Positions 36,479 to 48,044 of a stretch of DNA of 64,000 bases are shown here, one piece after another. The translations under genes were made by a program, and so were the position numbers. The stretch lies in contig NC_088300.1 in assembly GCF_032854445.1 (NCBI RefSeq), forward strand, positions 6,820,001 through 6,884,000, written 5' to 3'. Numbering within the stretch: position 1 is the first letter of the stretch; every line of letters starts with the position of its first letter. Below the pieces are notes generated by a model that saw nothing but the letters and a program-made list of their open reading frames with translations, made no database searches and was not told the DNA's origin. This stretch comes from Liolophura sinensis (lineage: Eukaryota; Mollusca; Polyplacophora; Chitonida; Chitonidae).

Positions 36479-36689
36479 CTGAGTCATACTATAATCTGTG
36501 TCTATTTTCTATCTGTTATATAAAAAAATGACCGGTCAACTTTTGGTTGGTTTTCTTTAGGGGTGGACAATTCCTAGAGATGACGTCCGTAGTTCCTGTG
36601 GTGTATCTTCGCGAAGTTAAAATTTTTATAACTACAAGTATGTCACCTGTGGTAATCTGCTGTTTGTATAAGTACAGTCATTGAACTGA

Positions 36690-36990
36690 GAAGGATGCAG
36701 ACAATGCGTAGAATACAGCCACTAACAAGAGTAGAACAGAAAAGAGTGCACTCATTGAGCAGTATACTGCAACTCAGAAGTTCAGTCAAAGAGTAGAATA
36801 CAGTCACTGAGAAGTTCGGTCATCGAGCAGAATACAGCAACTGAGAAGTGCCGTAATTGAGCTGAATACATCCACTGAGAAGTGCAGTCATTGAGTAGAA
36901 TGCAATCAATGTGTAACAGTCACTAAGTAGAGTAGAATAGAAAAGAGTTCAGTCATTGAGTAGAATACTGCAACTGCGTCGAAGAAGACA
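36690..36990 (+). repeat. 18/36 bp minisatellite, left block
   Basis: Diverged units of the array at 37715-38665: cagtcattgagtagaata alternates with cagccactgagaag-type half units. About 8 units. Confidence 0.9.
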
Positions 36991-37714
36991 TTAGCATACC
37001 AACCGTCAACCAAGATGGACACTCCAGGTCAATAATGGCGAGGCCAATTCCCAAAACAACGTTTAATTCTAAACCAAGAACTAAGAAAGCATATAGGGTA
37101 CGAAAATAGGACGGAATCATGCAAAACGAAACAGTTAACAGTCTTCAGTTATGTTGGAAAGGTGCGAGGTATGTTCTAGGCGAGTGAGTGAAATCAGTAT
37201 TCATACCGTGTTGGTAGAATATCAGTTGTTAATAATAAAATATGTATCTCATGCATTTGCACTTAGATTCCAGCTCTTCATATATCTAACGTGGCGATCT
37301 AATTCAACACGATGGATACACAGTCCCTAGCCCCCGGTTAAGCGGAATTAGACACAATCATGAAGCAGAGTGCCAGAGATTCTGGACGTTCTGTCAATAC
37401 TTTCTTTCAAGAGAATTATACTCACTGTAAAACTTAAGAAGTTTAAGCGAAGCCGTTTAATAGAATAACCTTGATACACAAGTTTTTACAGTAATAAATG
37501 AAAAATCGTCACACAAGACAAAGGATCTAACAAATGCTACATGGCGAGATAAATACTTGTTATATGTAGGATCCTTCGGTGTATAGCTTCCCAAGTAAGG
37601 ATGATTTACAGTGTCAAAATTGAAGCTATCCTTGTCTTGTCAGATAGTCTGCTAGAGAGGAAATCGTTTTGCTCAAATATAGACCCAGATAAGATGTAGC
37701 ACCTGGAGAGTGTA
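36991..37714. other. Non-repetitive spacer between two blocks of the same array
   Basis: No gene recognised. It separates two blocks of one minisatellite and was probably inserted or left when the array broke up. Confidence 0.5.
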
Positions 37715-38665
37715 GTCACAGAGCTGAATACAGCCACTGAGAAGTGCAGTCACTGAGTAGAATACAGCCATGAGAAGAGTGCAGTCACTGAGTAGAATAC
37801 CGCCACTGAGAAGTGCAGTCATTGAGTAGAATACAGCCATGAGAAGAGTGCAGTCACTGAGTAGAATACAGCCACGAACAAGTGCAATCATTGAACGAAA
37901 TACGTACACTGAGAAGAGTGCAGTCATTAAGCAGAATACAGCCACTGAAAAGAGAGCAGTTATGGGAGTAGAACACAACCACAGAGACGAGTGCAGTCAA
38001 TGAGCAGAGTGCAATGAGCAGAATCCTGCCACCGAGAATAGTACAGTCATTGTGTAAACTACAGCAACCCAGACCAATACATCCACGAAGGAGTGAAGCC
38101 ACTGAGCAGGATACAGCAACTGAGAAGAGTACAGTCAATGAGTAAACTACAGTCATCCAGTTGAACACAGCCACTGAGATGAGTGAACTGACTGAGCAGA
38201 TTACAGCTACTGAGAAGAGTGCAGCCATTGTGTATGATATAGCCACCGAGATGAGCACAGTCATTGAGTAAACTAAAGCCACCGAGTAGAATACAGCCAC
38301 TTAGAAGAGTGAAGTCATTGGGTAGATTACAGCCACTGAGAAGAGTGCAGTCACTGAGTAGGATACAGTCACTGAGAAGAGTGCTGTCATTGAGTAGATT
38401 AAAGGCACTAAGAACAGTGAAATCATTGAGCAAAATACACAGTAGACGAGTAGAATGCAGCCTTCGAGTATAATAGAGCAACCGATTTGAGTGCCTCCAA
38501 TGAATACAATACAGTCATACAGATTATGGCCACTGAGTAGAATATAACAGCTGCTGAGTAGAGCGTAGCCAGTGAATACTCTACAGTCATTGAGTAGAAC
38601 GCTGTCACTGAATGGAATACAACCACTGATCAAGAATACAGCCACTGTGTGGAACGCTTCCACAG
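37715..38665 (+). repeat. Minisatellite, 36 bp unit built from two 18 bp halves
   Basis: Half units cagtcattgagtagaata and cagccactgagaagagtg alternate for nearly 1 kb, about 26 pairs, strongly diverged. The two halves match each other at most positions, so the 36-bp unit is a dimer of an 18-bp ancestor. Because 18 is a multiple of three, long open frames (up to 148 codons, Leu/Ser/Cys-rich) appear on the minus strand; I consider them spurious. Confidence 0.95.
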
Positions 38666-38840
38666 TAGATTGCAGTATGATGTAATCGGGCAGGTGACAG
38701 GTATATCATCGTTACATTCGTACACGAAATCATGTGCGAGTACATTCTGATCTTAATAAATATGCATGCGGCAACACTTTTATACAAACGTAGATGCCGT
38801 CTGTTGCACAACCAAGAAGGTCATATATGACATGCTAGTA

Positions 38841-38884
38841 TTCTTGAGTACGGCGCGAAACACCAATCAAATAAATACATAAAC
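38841..38884 (+). mobile_element. 3' end fragment of the main SINE family
   Basis: ttcttgagtacggcgcgaaa followed by caccaatcaaataaatac, the SINE terminus without a body. Confidence 0.8.
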
Positions 38885-39647
38885 ACATGACATGCTGAAA
38901 ATCGTTTGGAAGCTTATCTCAGTGTATCGGTCACTAAATAAGTAATGAATTGTTTATGTAAATGTATACCTTGTACCTCAAACACAGCTAAGATACATTT
39001 AGATCTTGAAGAGTTGTATGAACCGTAAAGTTCATCGAGATTTTCAAATATAATATCACCTTAATTAATTAATTTAAAAGAACACTCAAAATTTTCAAAA
39101 CTACGTTTACCTAGACTTGGATTCGAGCTCAGAATCGTATTCATGGGAGCAACAAGTTAACTGCTATACTGGCAAACTAATCTACTCTGGAACGGGTTAA
39201 AGGCTGATCATAATGTCTCAATTTACTCACAAATAAGGCGTTCAGTGTATGTCCGGATTACAAATAATGCATGTAAATGTTTTGTCTCCGGAGCTCATCA
39301 TTTCACATCTTCCATCATCACCCAACACATAGGTTAACACTTTTTGCGCCTCATTAGCCCGGAATATTCTGACGTCATCTTCGTCGGTATTCTCCGATAT
39401 TTTGCCAGTCTAAAATGAAAGCCTCGAATTCATCCGACTGCCATTCGTCGGGGAATGTGTAGACTGTAAAAACTGTCCTATGTGCATGCAAATATAAGCC
39501 ACACTCCTGCATGAATGCCTGAATGTATAAAACGGCGCTGTCGACCTGAACCCTTGTTCTTATTGCGGCGTTGTGTACAGTACAGATTACATGCTATAAT
39601 CCTAACCAATGAAATCTTCAGTTCGCCGTATAGAACATCGATCAAAT
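38885..39647. other. A+T-rich intergenic DNA
   Basis: A gattcgagctcagaatcg stretch near 39121 hints at an inverted tRNA-like relic. Otherwise nothing. Confidence 0.45.
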
Positions 39648-39832
39648 CTATATTATTTATTATTTACTTTACTAGTGTTTCACGCCGTATTCAAGATGTT
39701 TTATTTTCCTTTCATGACCTCGTGTAAACTGGCCGGAAGTCGACCAACCTCTTGACTTAGAGCTACCTCCGAACCGCCACTGAGAGCTGGATTTGAACCA
39801 ACGTCCTCATGGTCAGTGTTCGATCGACTGAG
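39648..39832 (-). mobile_element. Degenerate SINE, likely main family relative
   Basis: On the plus strand: tail, gtgtttcacgccgtattcaa, then a body with agctggatttgaaccaacgt (inverted B-box) near 39787. Shorter and more diverged than the full copies. Confidence 0.6.
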
Positions 39833-40868
39833 GCGAACTCAATACTGTGCATTTATGAAATTAAAACAGCTTTTGCAGTATACTCATACAACACCATGAA
39901 GGCCTACACTAGAGCCCTGTTCGTCCTTGCTCCAGAGACAATGTGGCGGTATCCGGGAGGCGAGCCGGGTTGCCGAATGTCAGCCAGACAATTATGGTAT
40001 CTTCGTTTGTTAGACAACGGAACAGGGCGAAGTCGTGGAGCCTAATGAAGAAAATGACAATGTTTGCTGGAGGAAGGAGCGCTGTATAATTTCATCAATA
40101 AGCACGTCTGGATCCGGAGTTGTAACAGCCCAAACAGACTTTATGTCCAATTATAGGATATTAATGCGCTACCCTTCACCCCGAACACCATCTATACCAG
40201 CAGAGGGACATAAATATGACAAGCGAGTGAGACCCTTTTCATAGGCTGTCAGATACTACACCTTGTTACGGCTGCCTATTAGCCGGCGATACCTCTCATA
40301 GAGAGAATCTGGTCCGCTAGTGAACCCGACAAGAATGACAGCCACCAATTTCCCTGTACTCTCACCAGATCAAGTGAAAACTCGAAAGTGTGAGAACAAA
40401 AATGAAATTTGAAAATTCGCCTCAATTTTGAAAAGTTTACCTTATTTGTAAATTTGTAAATTATTCGATGTTCATTCGTCATCTTTCATCCGTATCATGA
40501 ACTCAGACTTACAAACGACATGCAAGTCGTGATATATATGTTCACGGTAACTTTGAAAGTTATTCTCAAGTGCACCTGAACACCAATTAACCAAGTTCAA
40601 CAGACTACACCTGACAAAACACCTCTCGACTAAAGAACTCTCAATTGAACATTTAAATTACTTGGTCATGTTTTTTTTTCTTTTCTTTTTTATTTTTTTG
40701 GAGACCTTCAAGCACAGAGCCAACAGGTTCATCAGTGTCATTGTTACTGTCCTTTCCATATTCCAAACTGTCAACATGCATGCATTTCGACATCTATACT
40801 TATACCCCCCAAAGCAATCATTAAGAAATCATAAACATTTCACAGTCTATTTGCTAAGAAAAAGTATA
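39833..40868. other. Intergenic DNA with a high-complexity block
   Basis: 39890-40240 is base-balanced with overlapping short open frames in two phases; neither resembles a known family. Might be regulatory. The rest is A+T-rich. Confidence 0.42.
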
Positions 40869-40880
40869 CCCGGTGAATTT

Positions 40881-41143
40881 ATTTATTTGTTTATTTGATT
40901 GGTGTTTTACGCCGCACTGAACAATATTTCACTTAAACGACTTCGGCCCGCATTATGGTGGGAGGAAACCGGACGGAGCCCAGGGAAACTATCCACAGGT
41001 TGCTGCCAGGCCTTCCCATGTAGCCTACGGCCGGACAGAAAACTAGCATGAGCCGGACTTGAACTCACAGCGATCACATCGGTGGGAGGCTCCTGGGTCA
41101 TTGCGCTGCTCCGGCGTGCTAAACCCCTTGGTCACGGAGGCCC
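40881..41143 (-). mobile_element. tRNA-derived SINE, main family, full length
   Basis: 263-bp inverted copy. The plus strand starts with the tail, then ggtgttttacgccgcactga, and ends in the tRNA-like head (ggtcacggaggccccc). The inverted B-box region is gacttgaactc near 41059. The 12-base sequence cccggtgaattt flanks it at 40869-40880 and 41144-41155, a perfect target-site duplication, so the insertion is fairly recent. Confidence 0.93.
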
Positions 41144-41155
41144 CCCGGTGAATTT

Positions 41156-42794
41156 TAAGTAGGAACGCATTGATAAGAGCGACCTTTCCTCAACTCTCCC
41201 AGAAGTTGTCAAGTTAGCAAAACAGATTCAAGTATACGTCCTCATTTTCAAAAAGGTCGAGTTTTATATAATTAACGAACTTCACAATTTCGGAGGACAT
41301 ATAAGCCCTGAATGATTTAAGAATTTCTTGTGGAATACAAGAAAGCCTTAAGTTCGGCGATTTTAACCTGCCATTTTTTTTCATAATCACAATGTGACCT
41401 ATAGAACCTTTGAAGATGGACATTTTTATTTTTAAATAGGTCTGTTTGTACACGAAGGTAAATGATGGAGAAAGATAAACATGCATGAGAAAACGAAAAC
41501 ACAAAATAATGTGCCGAATGCATGGAGGTACAGCGTACGTATACAGCCTTAAAAGAGAGTTACAATTATTCAAGTGACAACATTAAGACTCTAATTTTTT
41601 AATTGCATGTATGCGTGGCTGTTTGGCTTTGGTTTTATGATTTACTTTCGCCAATAGAGTATTTGGTTACACAGATATGAGATTAATTTGAAAACAATTA
41701 ACTTGCACTAAATACTCATGCTGGCCTTGTATACATACAAGTATAGGCATACATACAGAGACATTTGTTTGAACTTATTTACCACAAATCGGTCACATGT
41801 GTGGACAATTATGTGGCTAGGGAGGGTTAGTCGGGGAGTGTCCAGTGTACGCTTTGGGGTGAAAAGACAGGATAAGGTCGTGATATTTAAGAGGGTAACA
41901 AATCCTAAATTTAATCAATGTACTTCACGGAAGTCTCAATTATAGCGGGTGGCCCATTGCGTCAGTTTTAACTGCCGTCCATTGCCTCGAGACTTCCGCC
42001 CTGACAAAAGACCCGTATGTGTAACCAAGGAGCAAGCTCGAGTGCCTAATCGGGATTCTGGGAGAGGTGAGGCCGCCCTCATGACTGTGCGCTAATAACA
42101 CGTGGCCAACGGGACACTGTGGCAGTTCACCCTTGTACCTTATTATGCGCGCGGGTAAATGCGCCGACTTTGTTCGGATTTAACGGACACGCGTTTTTAC
42201 ATTATCACAAACAAACATCGATAGCTGAGGACAATATTTGTACCAGCATGTTTTACACCGGGAGCTTATCTTGAAAAGCTAGCCTCATCAATAGCTCATT
42301 AGCATAAAGCCGCTCTAAGTTTGAATGGGGGATCATTTATAAGGAATTTGAACCTTCTGCCCACCTGCATGGCGGACGGACACTTGTGCAGGGACATTGT
42401 CTGTCTATTAACTCGGATGTCAAACACGTGTAGCTTAATAGTCCGTATAGGACTACATAGGAGCATCAGAAAAGGTGGAGGTATAGGCCTATTTTTTGCT
42501 GATCCCGTTGTGAGGGAATACGCGTCACTACACACAATCAAGGATCCGCCGTTGTTTGCCTGTTTACATGAGTACTATATGGGCATACACTGGGTAATAA
42601 TACACGTTACCTTTGTCTTGTGCATTCATTGAACCTTTCTTTTATAGTTTAATGTGTGGTATGGACCTATTAGTGTTTATAAGACGATGTCTGAAGACAA
42701 CACCTTTAACCACTGTGCCGAAATTCTGCTGTCTTCAGATTGTTTGGATCAATCACTCATTATACTAAAAAATATTTCACCTATATACATGATT
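41156..42794. other. Intergenic DNA with a high-complexity block at 41945-42420
   Basis: 41945-42420 is base-balanced, non-repetitive and contains cacgtg (42110) and several TAAT cores. It is a candidate regulatory element. A 103-codon plus-strand frame at 42321-42632 has no recognisable domain. No accepted gene. Confidence 0.42.
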
Positions 42795-43165
42795 GCGGTC
42801 CTATATGTATGAGGATTTAACAAAGAGATGATAGCCCGGAGGAAACCGCGGTTCTATATGTATGAAGATTTAACAAAGAGATGATAGCCCGGAGGAAACC
42901 GCGTTCCTATATGTATGAGGATTTAACAAAGAGATGAAGGCCGGAGGAAACCGCGGTCCTAGATGTATGAGGATTTAACAAAGAGGTGATAGCCCGAAGG
43001 AAACCGCGGTTCTATATGTATGAGGGTTTAACAAAGAGATGATAGCCCGGAGGAAACCGCGGTCCTGTATGTATGAAGATTTAACAAAGAGATGATAGCC
43101 CGAAGGAAACCGCGGTCCTGTATGTATGAAGATTTAAAAGGCGACAAAAGCCCGAGGTCATATAT
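42795..43165 (+). repeat. Minisatellite, 54 bp unit, about 7 copies
   Basis: Core gaggatttaacaaagagatg plus cccggaggaaaccgcggtcc recurs about every 54 bases. Units are highly similar; the last is truncated near 43130. Confidence 0.96.
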
Positions 43166-43559
43166 GTGTGAGGATGGAACCAGCTGAGCAGAGCAGAACA
43201 AGCCCACGAGAGAACCTCCCAGTGATGGCCACAGATGATTCCCATTAAAAAAAAAATTATTTGTATCTTCGTTTCTTTTTTATTATTCCATTACTATTTC
43301 ACGAAATAATCAAGAATAATTTGCTAGCTGTGTGTGCAGCCACAAGTGCACTGATTTTATATCTATGTCTTGACTGCATGTTCTTATCCAGATCTTCCCA
43401 CCAATATTCCCCCATCCATTTTGTGTGCATCCTTATTTTCTCATGCATTTCCCTCAGTTTGCTCACACCATTATCCTAGCCGACGTCGTATAAGTGATAG
43501 GTGAGTACGTCTTAAAACACCTATGAAATAAGTCAATCATACAGATTCCCTGGATCATA
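43166..43559. other. Spacer, no gene recognised
   Basis: Becomes pyrimidine-rich on the plus strand toward the right. Nothing else. Confidence 0.45.
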
Positions 43560-44500
43560 TCTCCTCGCCATATCGCCTAATCCTAACATTTTCTCGCACA
43601 TGATGTATTACCCAGTGTTATCCCCTGGTCATACTTTCCCATCCATATTTTCCATATGTCCATATCATCCACATATCCACGTTCATATTTGCTCATCCAT
43701 ATTTTGTTTCATTTTCCCCCAATCATATCTTACGGCTATACTCTCATCGATATCTCCCCACCCGTATTTGTTCATCTGTATTTTTTCATACCTGTTACAT
43801 CAACCATATCTCATGGCTATATCTCCTTATTCGTACCCCTATATGTAATAATATCTCCCCGCCCGTATTTGTTCATCTGTACTTTGGCATACCTGTTACA
43901 TCAAGCATATCTCATGGTTATATCTCCTTATTCATATCCCCGTATGTAATAATATCTCCCCACCCGTATTCGTTCATCGCATTTGTCATACCTCTTATAT
44001 CCACCATATCTCGGCTATATCTCCTATGTAATAATATCTCCCCACCCGTATCTGTTCATCACATTTTGTCATACCTGTTACATTAACCATATCTCGTGGC
44101 TATATCTCCTTATTCATATCCCCCCCCCCACCCCCTGTCCACATGTATCAATATCTCGTAGTCCATATTTACTCGTCATTATATTTTCGCACTCATGCCC
44201 GGGCAATGATATTTCGCCATATCTCATGCACGTATCCATCTCTCATACATACTTTCCATTCATTTTTCTCAACCCTTTGTCGCCATTCATCTCTTCTTAT
44301 TCATAATTCTTTTTCTCCTTATCTCTTATTATCTCTTTTATCTCCTTATATTTGCTAATTTCTTTCTTCTCATACATATTTGCTCATTTCTATCTTCTCG
44401 TCTGTATCTCTTTATCCATATTTGCTCGTCTATCTTCTTGCCCATATCTCCTCATGCATGTCACCAGTTATGAACCATATCTCTATGCAGAGGTATCCGA
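43560..44500 (+). repeat. Pyrimidine-rich degenerate array, about 100 bp unit
   Basis: tatctccccacccgtatt recurs near 43752, 43852, 43952 and 44037; inside each unit catatctc-type motifs recur on a shorter period. The plus strand has few G across about 900 bases, a strong strand asymmetry. Open frames rich in Ile, Ser, Tyr and Pro are by-products. Confidence 0.9.
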
Positions 44501-45978
44501 TGTCTCCTCGTGCGTGTCACCTCACACCTGTCAGCTTTTCACTTTGACCAATCATTTTATTCGATAATTTCAGTTTACAACATGAAGTTGATTTTCCAAT
44601 TGTCCACTCAGCCTCTTGCCACAGTGGCTGGCACGCCTCGGGGCCAAGGCACCACCGGACAATGCTAAACATGGTCATTTGGCGAGGTGTGAAGTTTACG
44701 GGTGATTTTCTCCTCACAAACCACACCTCCACGCTCGGGCTATATGTCTCTGTTACTAGACCTCAGTACTGACATTTCCCCAGACTAACCTATGATTATG
44801 TCTGCTGGTCGGTCTTTACCCCCGCGGCCCTGGCCACATGGCTGCCCCGACCGTCACATCCACTGATAGGAATGCCCTAGTCCGCCTCACCCCAGCAATT
44901 ACCACGGATTAAACCCTGCCACTGACAACACAGGACTCAGCAGAGTAATTACAACGTAAACACGTGCTCGTCCTCACAAATACCCTGGCCTCCTCGCCCC
45001 GACCCCGCCCCATCAATGCCTACCCCCGGGCAGTACTAGTCTTCACTGCCGTCACTAGTCACCGTCTATTTACTTCAGCTATAAAAAAGCCTTTTAGTAT
45101 CTCTGTGTTCAGACCCAAGGTTTGTTGAGCACGTCTAAATTGCAGAAACCACAACTGACTCGTCTTTATCTACTCCCCTCTAGTACCGAACACGCCCAAA
45201 TAATTAGCCCCCACGACCCCCCACCCTCACCAACACCATGCACACACTTCGCGCTCCTATACTCCTACCCACACAATCGCGATATCTATGTACTGTATAA
45301 TCCATGTAAACTAGGTATAAGCGGGGCATAACGCATCCAGAAATACATCATATCGGCCCGCTCTGATTTGTAATAGTCGCTGTCCATCGCAGTACGATCC
45401 AAATACACACGGCTTCACACATTTTGTTTTGGGATACAATGCATGTGAGAGGAAAACAGATCAACATTAATTAACTTTACGAGTACATACTCAGCAGCAA
45501 TAAGCTGTATACTCTTTCGCAGCGTCTATTATATCCTACCCTCGACACAAATATTCTTACCCTCGACACAAATATTCCAGCATGCTGAGTCTATCTGGGA
45601 CCATTCAGTCTATAATATTCAGAATATTAACATTCTTCTTATTGGTAATCCCATTTCAACTGTCATGATATCCTTTCTTCAAAAGATGTTAAAAAATCAA
45701 CAGAAATTTATCTTCGGCAACATAAATCTATTAATCATAGCTGAGGTATTCAAACTAAATTCTCCGCGCAATTGCCGAAATCCGGAAGCCGTGGATGACG
45801 CCTGTAATGTTTACGTCATTTTAAACAGAAACTGGACTTTGCAAACAAGAGCGTAAATTTCTGGGGCTGCGTGATGGAAATACAAAAAATATGACATCCG
45901 TGTTTTTCGTTTATAAATCACAAATATTATCTTTTTACTTTCATCAGTAATGCAGCAATACGTAGACCTATGACCCTT
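44501..45978. other. Intergenic DNA with a high-complexity block at 44540-45110
   Basis: 44540-45110 is G+C-balanced and non-repetitive, with cagcaattaccacggattaa (44893) and cagagtaattacaacgt (44941). Candidate regulatory element. A 20-base tandem duplication (ctcgacacaaatattc) sits at 45541-45578. Confidence 0.42.
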
Positions 45979-46234
45979 CACTAAAAAAATTACTGTGTTA
46001 ATTTTAACAAAGTTTGTTGCCTGAGTTTTGCTAGATGGTATTCTGCTATTGCAGTTAAATTATTTTGTCAGATATAACACACATATTCTATTAATTCAAC
46101 ATAAGAACTGCATTATACAAACAGGATATTATGTTGAATTTTAACACAGTATTATGTTATAATGACAGAATACATTCTACCATCACTCAGACAACAGACT
46201 TTCTGTTAAAATTAACAGATTATTTTTTTTAGTG
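45979..46234. mobile_element. Fold-back MITE with long terminal inverted repeats
   Basis: 256 bp. The left end starts cactaaaaaaattactgtgt and the right end, reverse-complemented, starts cactaaaaaaaataatctgt. The two arms then stay alignable for about 68 bases to gtattctg on both sides, and weaker symmetry continues toward the centre. No room for a transposase. The superfamily is unclear; the CACTA-like ends may be chance, and I see no convincing target-site duplication. Confidence 0.85.
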
Positions 46235-48044
46235 TTCACTTGGTTTGGCGAAACTTCCACTTTGAATTTATGTTGTACGATACTTAAACATGATCAAGTT
46301 TAAGATATGTTTCACTAGCCCACAGTGTTCCCACCATTTCCTTTGGACATCAACCATTTTTCTTCCGTCAGTATGAAGATGAAAGTCTACGTAATATGTG
46401 CAAAGTTCGTTAGTATAAATTACCAAAGACTTCGGTGTAATCAGTACATGGGTACTCATAGCATCAGTGAAAAATGTGTGAGTATATGGCGTTAACCGGT
46501 AATCAATCAATTACTTCGTACATCGTTACTGACTGAGCCAGTTGGTTTCAAGAAAGCAGTAACTTGGAAACCGATTTAATAGGAGCACAACATGCTATAT
46601 GAGTCGATGATAAACATACACTCCCCACTTAAATACCCACCTTGCCATATGCAAATCGTACGGAGAAAAAAATCTATTTGACCTGTATACTGGTATCCTT
46701 GAATATTTTGTCATGGCTTTTTGTTTTAATTCGAAAATACAGCCTTTTCCTGTACAGGAGATTTTCATTTTCAAAACCTCATTTTACTTCCACCTATCAC
46801 TTACAAAATAATCATTCCTGCTGTAGAATCGAAGATATTCGTGACTGACAATTATCAGAAAACGTGCCTACTGTAAATCTTTTAACCTTTTCGACGTCTA
46901 AAGCACTTTTTTTCAGTGGAATTTATGCGTACAATTATTATGAAAAAAAACATTTGTTTGTGTCCTTTAAAGATTCAAGCTTCATAAAGCTATGCAGATT
47001 ATTTCTCTACACTCCATTGTTCTCTCAGAATGTTTCAAAATATTGATCACTGTGGTGATTAAGAATCAGAAAATTAGGTATATCTGTAACTAACAAACAC
47101 AAATACAGAACATATCAAGAATATGTAATAACTGAATCGTTCGTAATTCTGTCTAATATCATCTTGTAAGACAATTACAGGAGCTAGAACATGAAGACTA
47201 TACTACCTACAATGTGCACTGGCTCAGTCCAAACGCCCTGTATTCATCTTGAGTACCATATATACCCACATTTTCAGACATTTCTGGCAAAGACATGCAC
47301 TGCAAAATAAACCCTGTTGACAGGAGTTACATGTCTACAGCTGTTCGGTGGTCAGCACTAAGATATTTAAAAAATACATAAATAAACAAGTAGCACTCAG
47401 TGCACTAGATGGACCCATGCATGATGGTTGCTGTACATACATGCATACGGTATAATTTATTCAAATATATGAGAAACAGAATGACGAGATGTACACGTTC
47501 TGGTCATGTCATTGTCTTAACAAACAATGCCAATCTTAATTATGTGGCGTATATTCGATGTTTGGAAAAGATTATCTGGAACCTTACATTGCTGTGCGGA
47601 GAGCGGATTTGTCTCTGTGTGTATTCCTCAAAATTGTTTTCGCAGAAAGATACGATCATGCAAATTTCGTCACAACTCCATGTAGCCAGTCCATGCAACA
47701 TTCAAAGCTCTGCATGCATATGGCAGTTGTGTTCACAAGTTTCAGGCTTTCGGCAGCTTAGCAGAACGTTTGACAAAATTGTCGTTGACTTTTAACAGCC
47801 AAAAGTAAAACCCACAAAGAATTGTTTTTCCTGTCAGTTGCGATTTCCTTGTTGATCTCTCTAGAATAGTTATTGAACTACTCGCAACCAGACATTTATA
47901 AAATGAGTTAACCAGTCTGTATGAGCAATTATATAGATTCTGTGATACAGCAAATGCCGGTTTTTACTGTATTTATTTTCACTTTATTTCTGTATATTTT
48001 TTGTTGGTGTCTTTGCCGTAATCATGAATATTTCATTTATATCC
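46235..48044. other. A+T-rich intergenic DNA, no gene recognised
   Basis: Overlapping open frames at 47409-47795 do not resemble a family. No repeat recognised. Confidence 0.5.

Noticed and set aside
37673-38663. Leu/Ser/Cys-rich frames that look like membrane proteins
   Set aside because: They come from 18/36-bp repeats; several frames are equally open and the residues follow the repeat.
43600-44567. Series of Ile/Ser/Tyr/Pro-rich frames
   Set aside because: They follow the pyrimidine-rich array and shift frame from unit to unit; no conserved protein.
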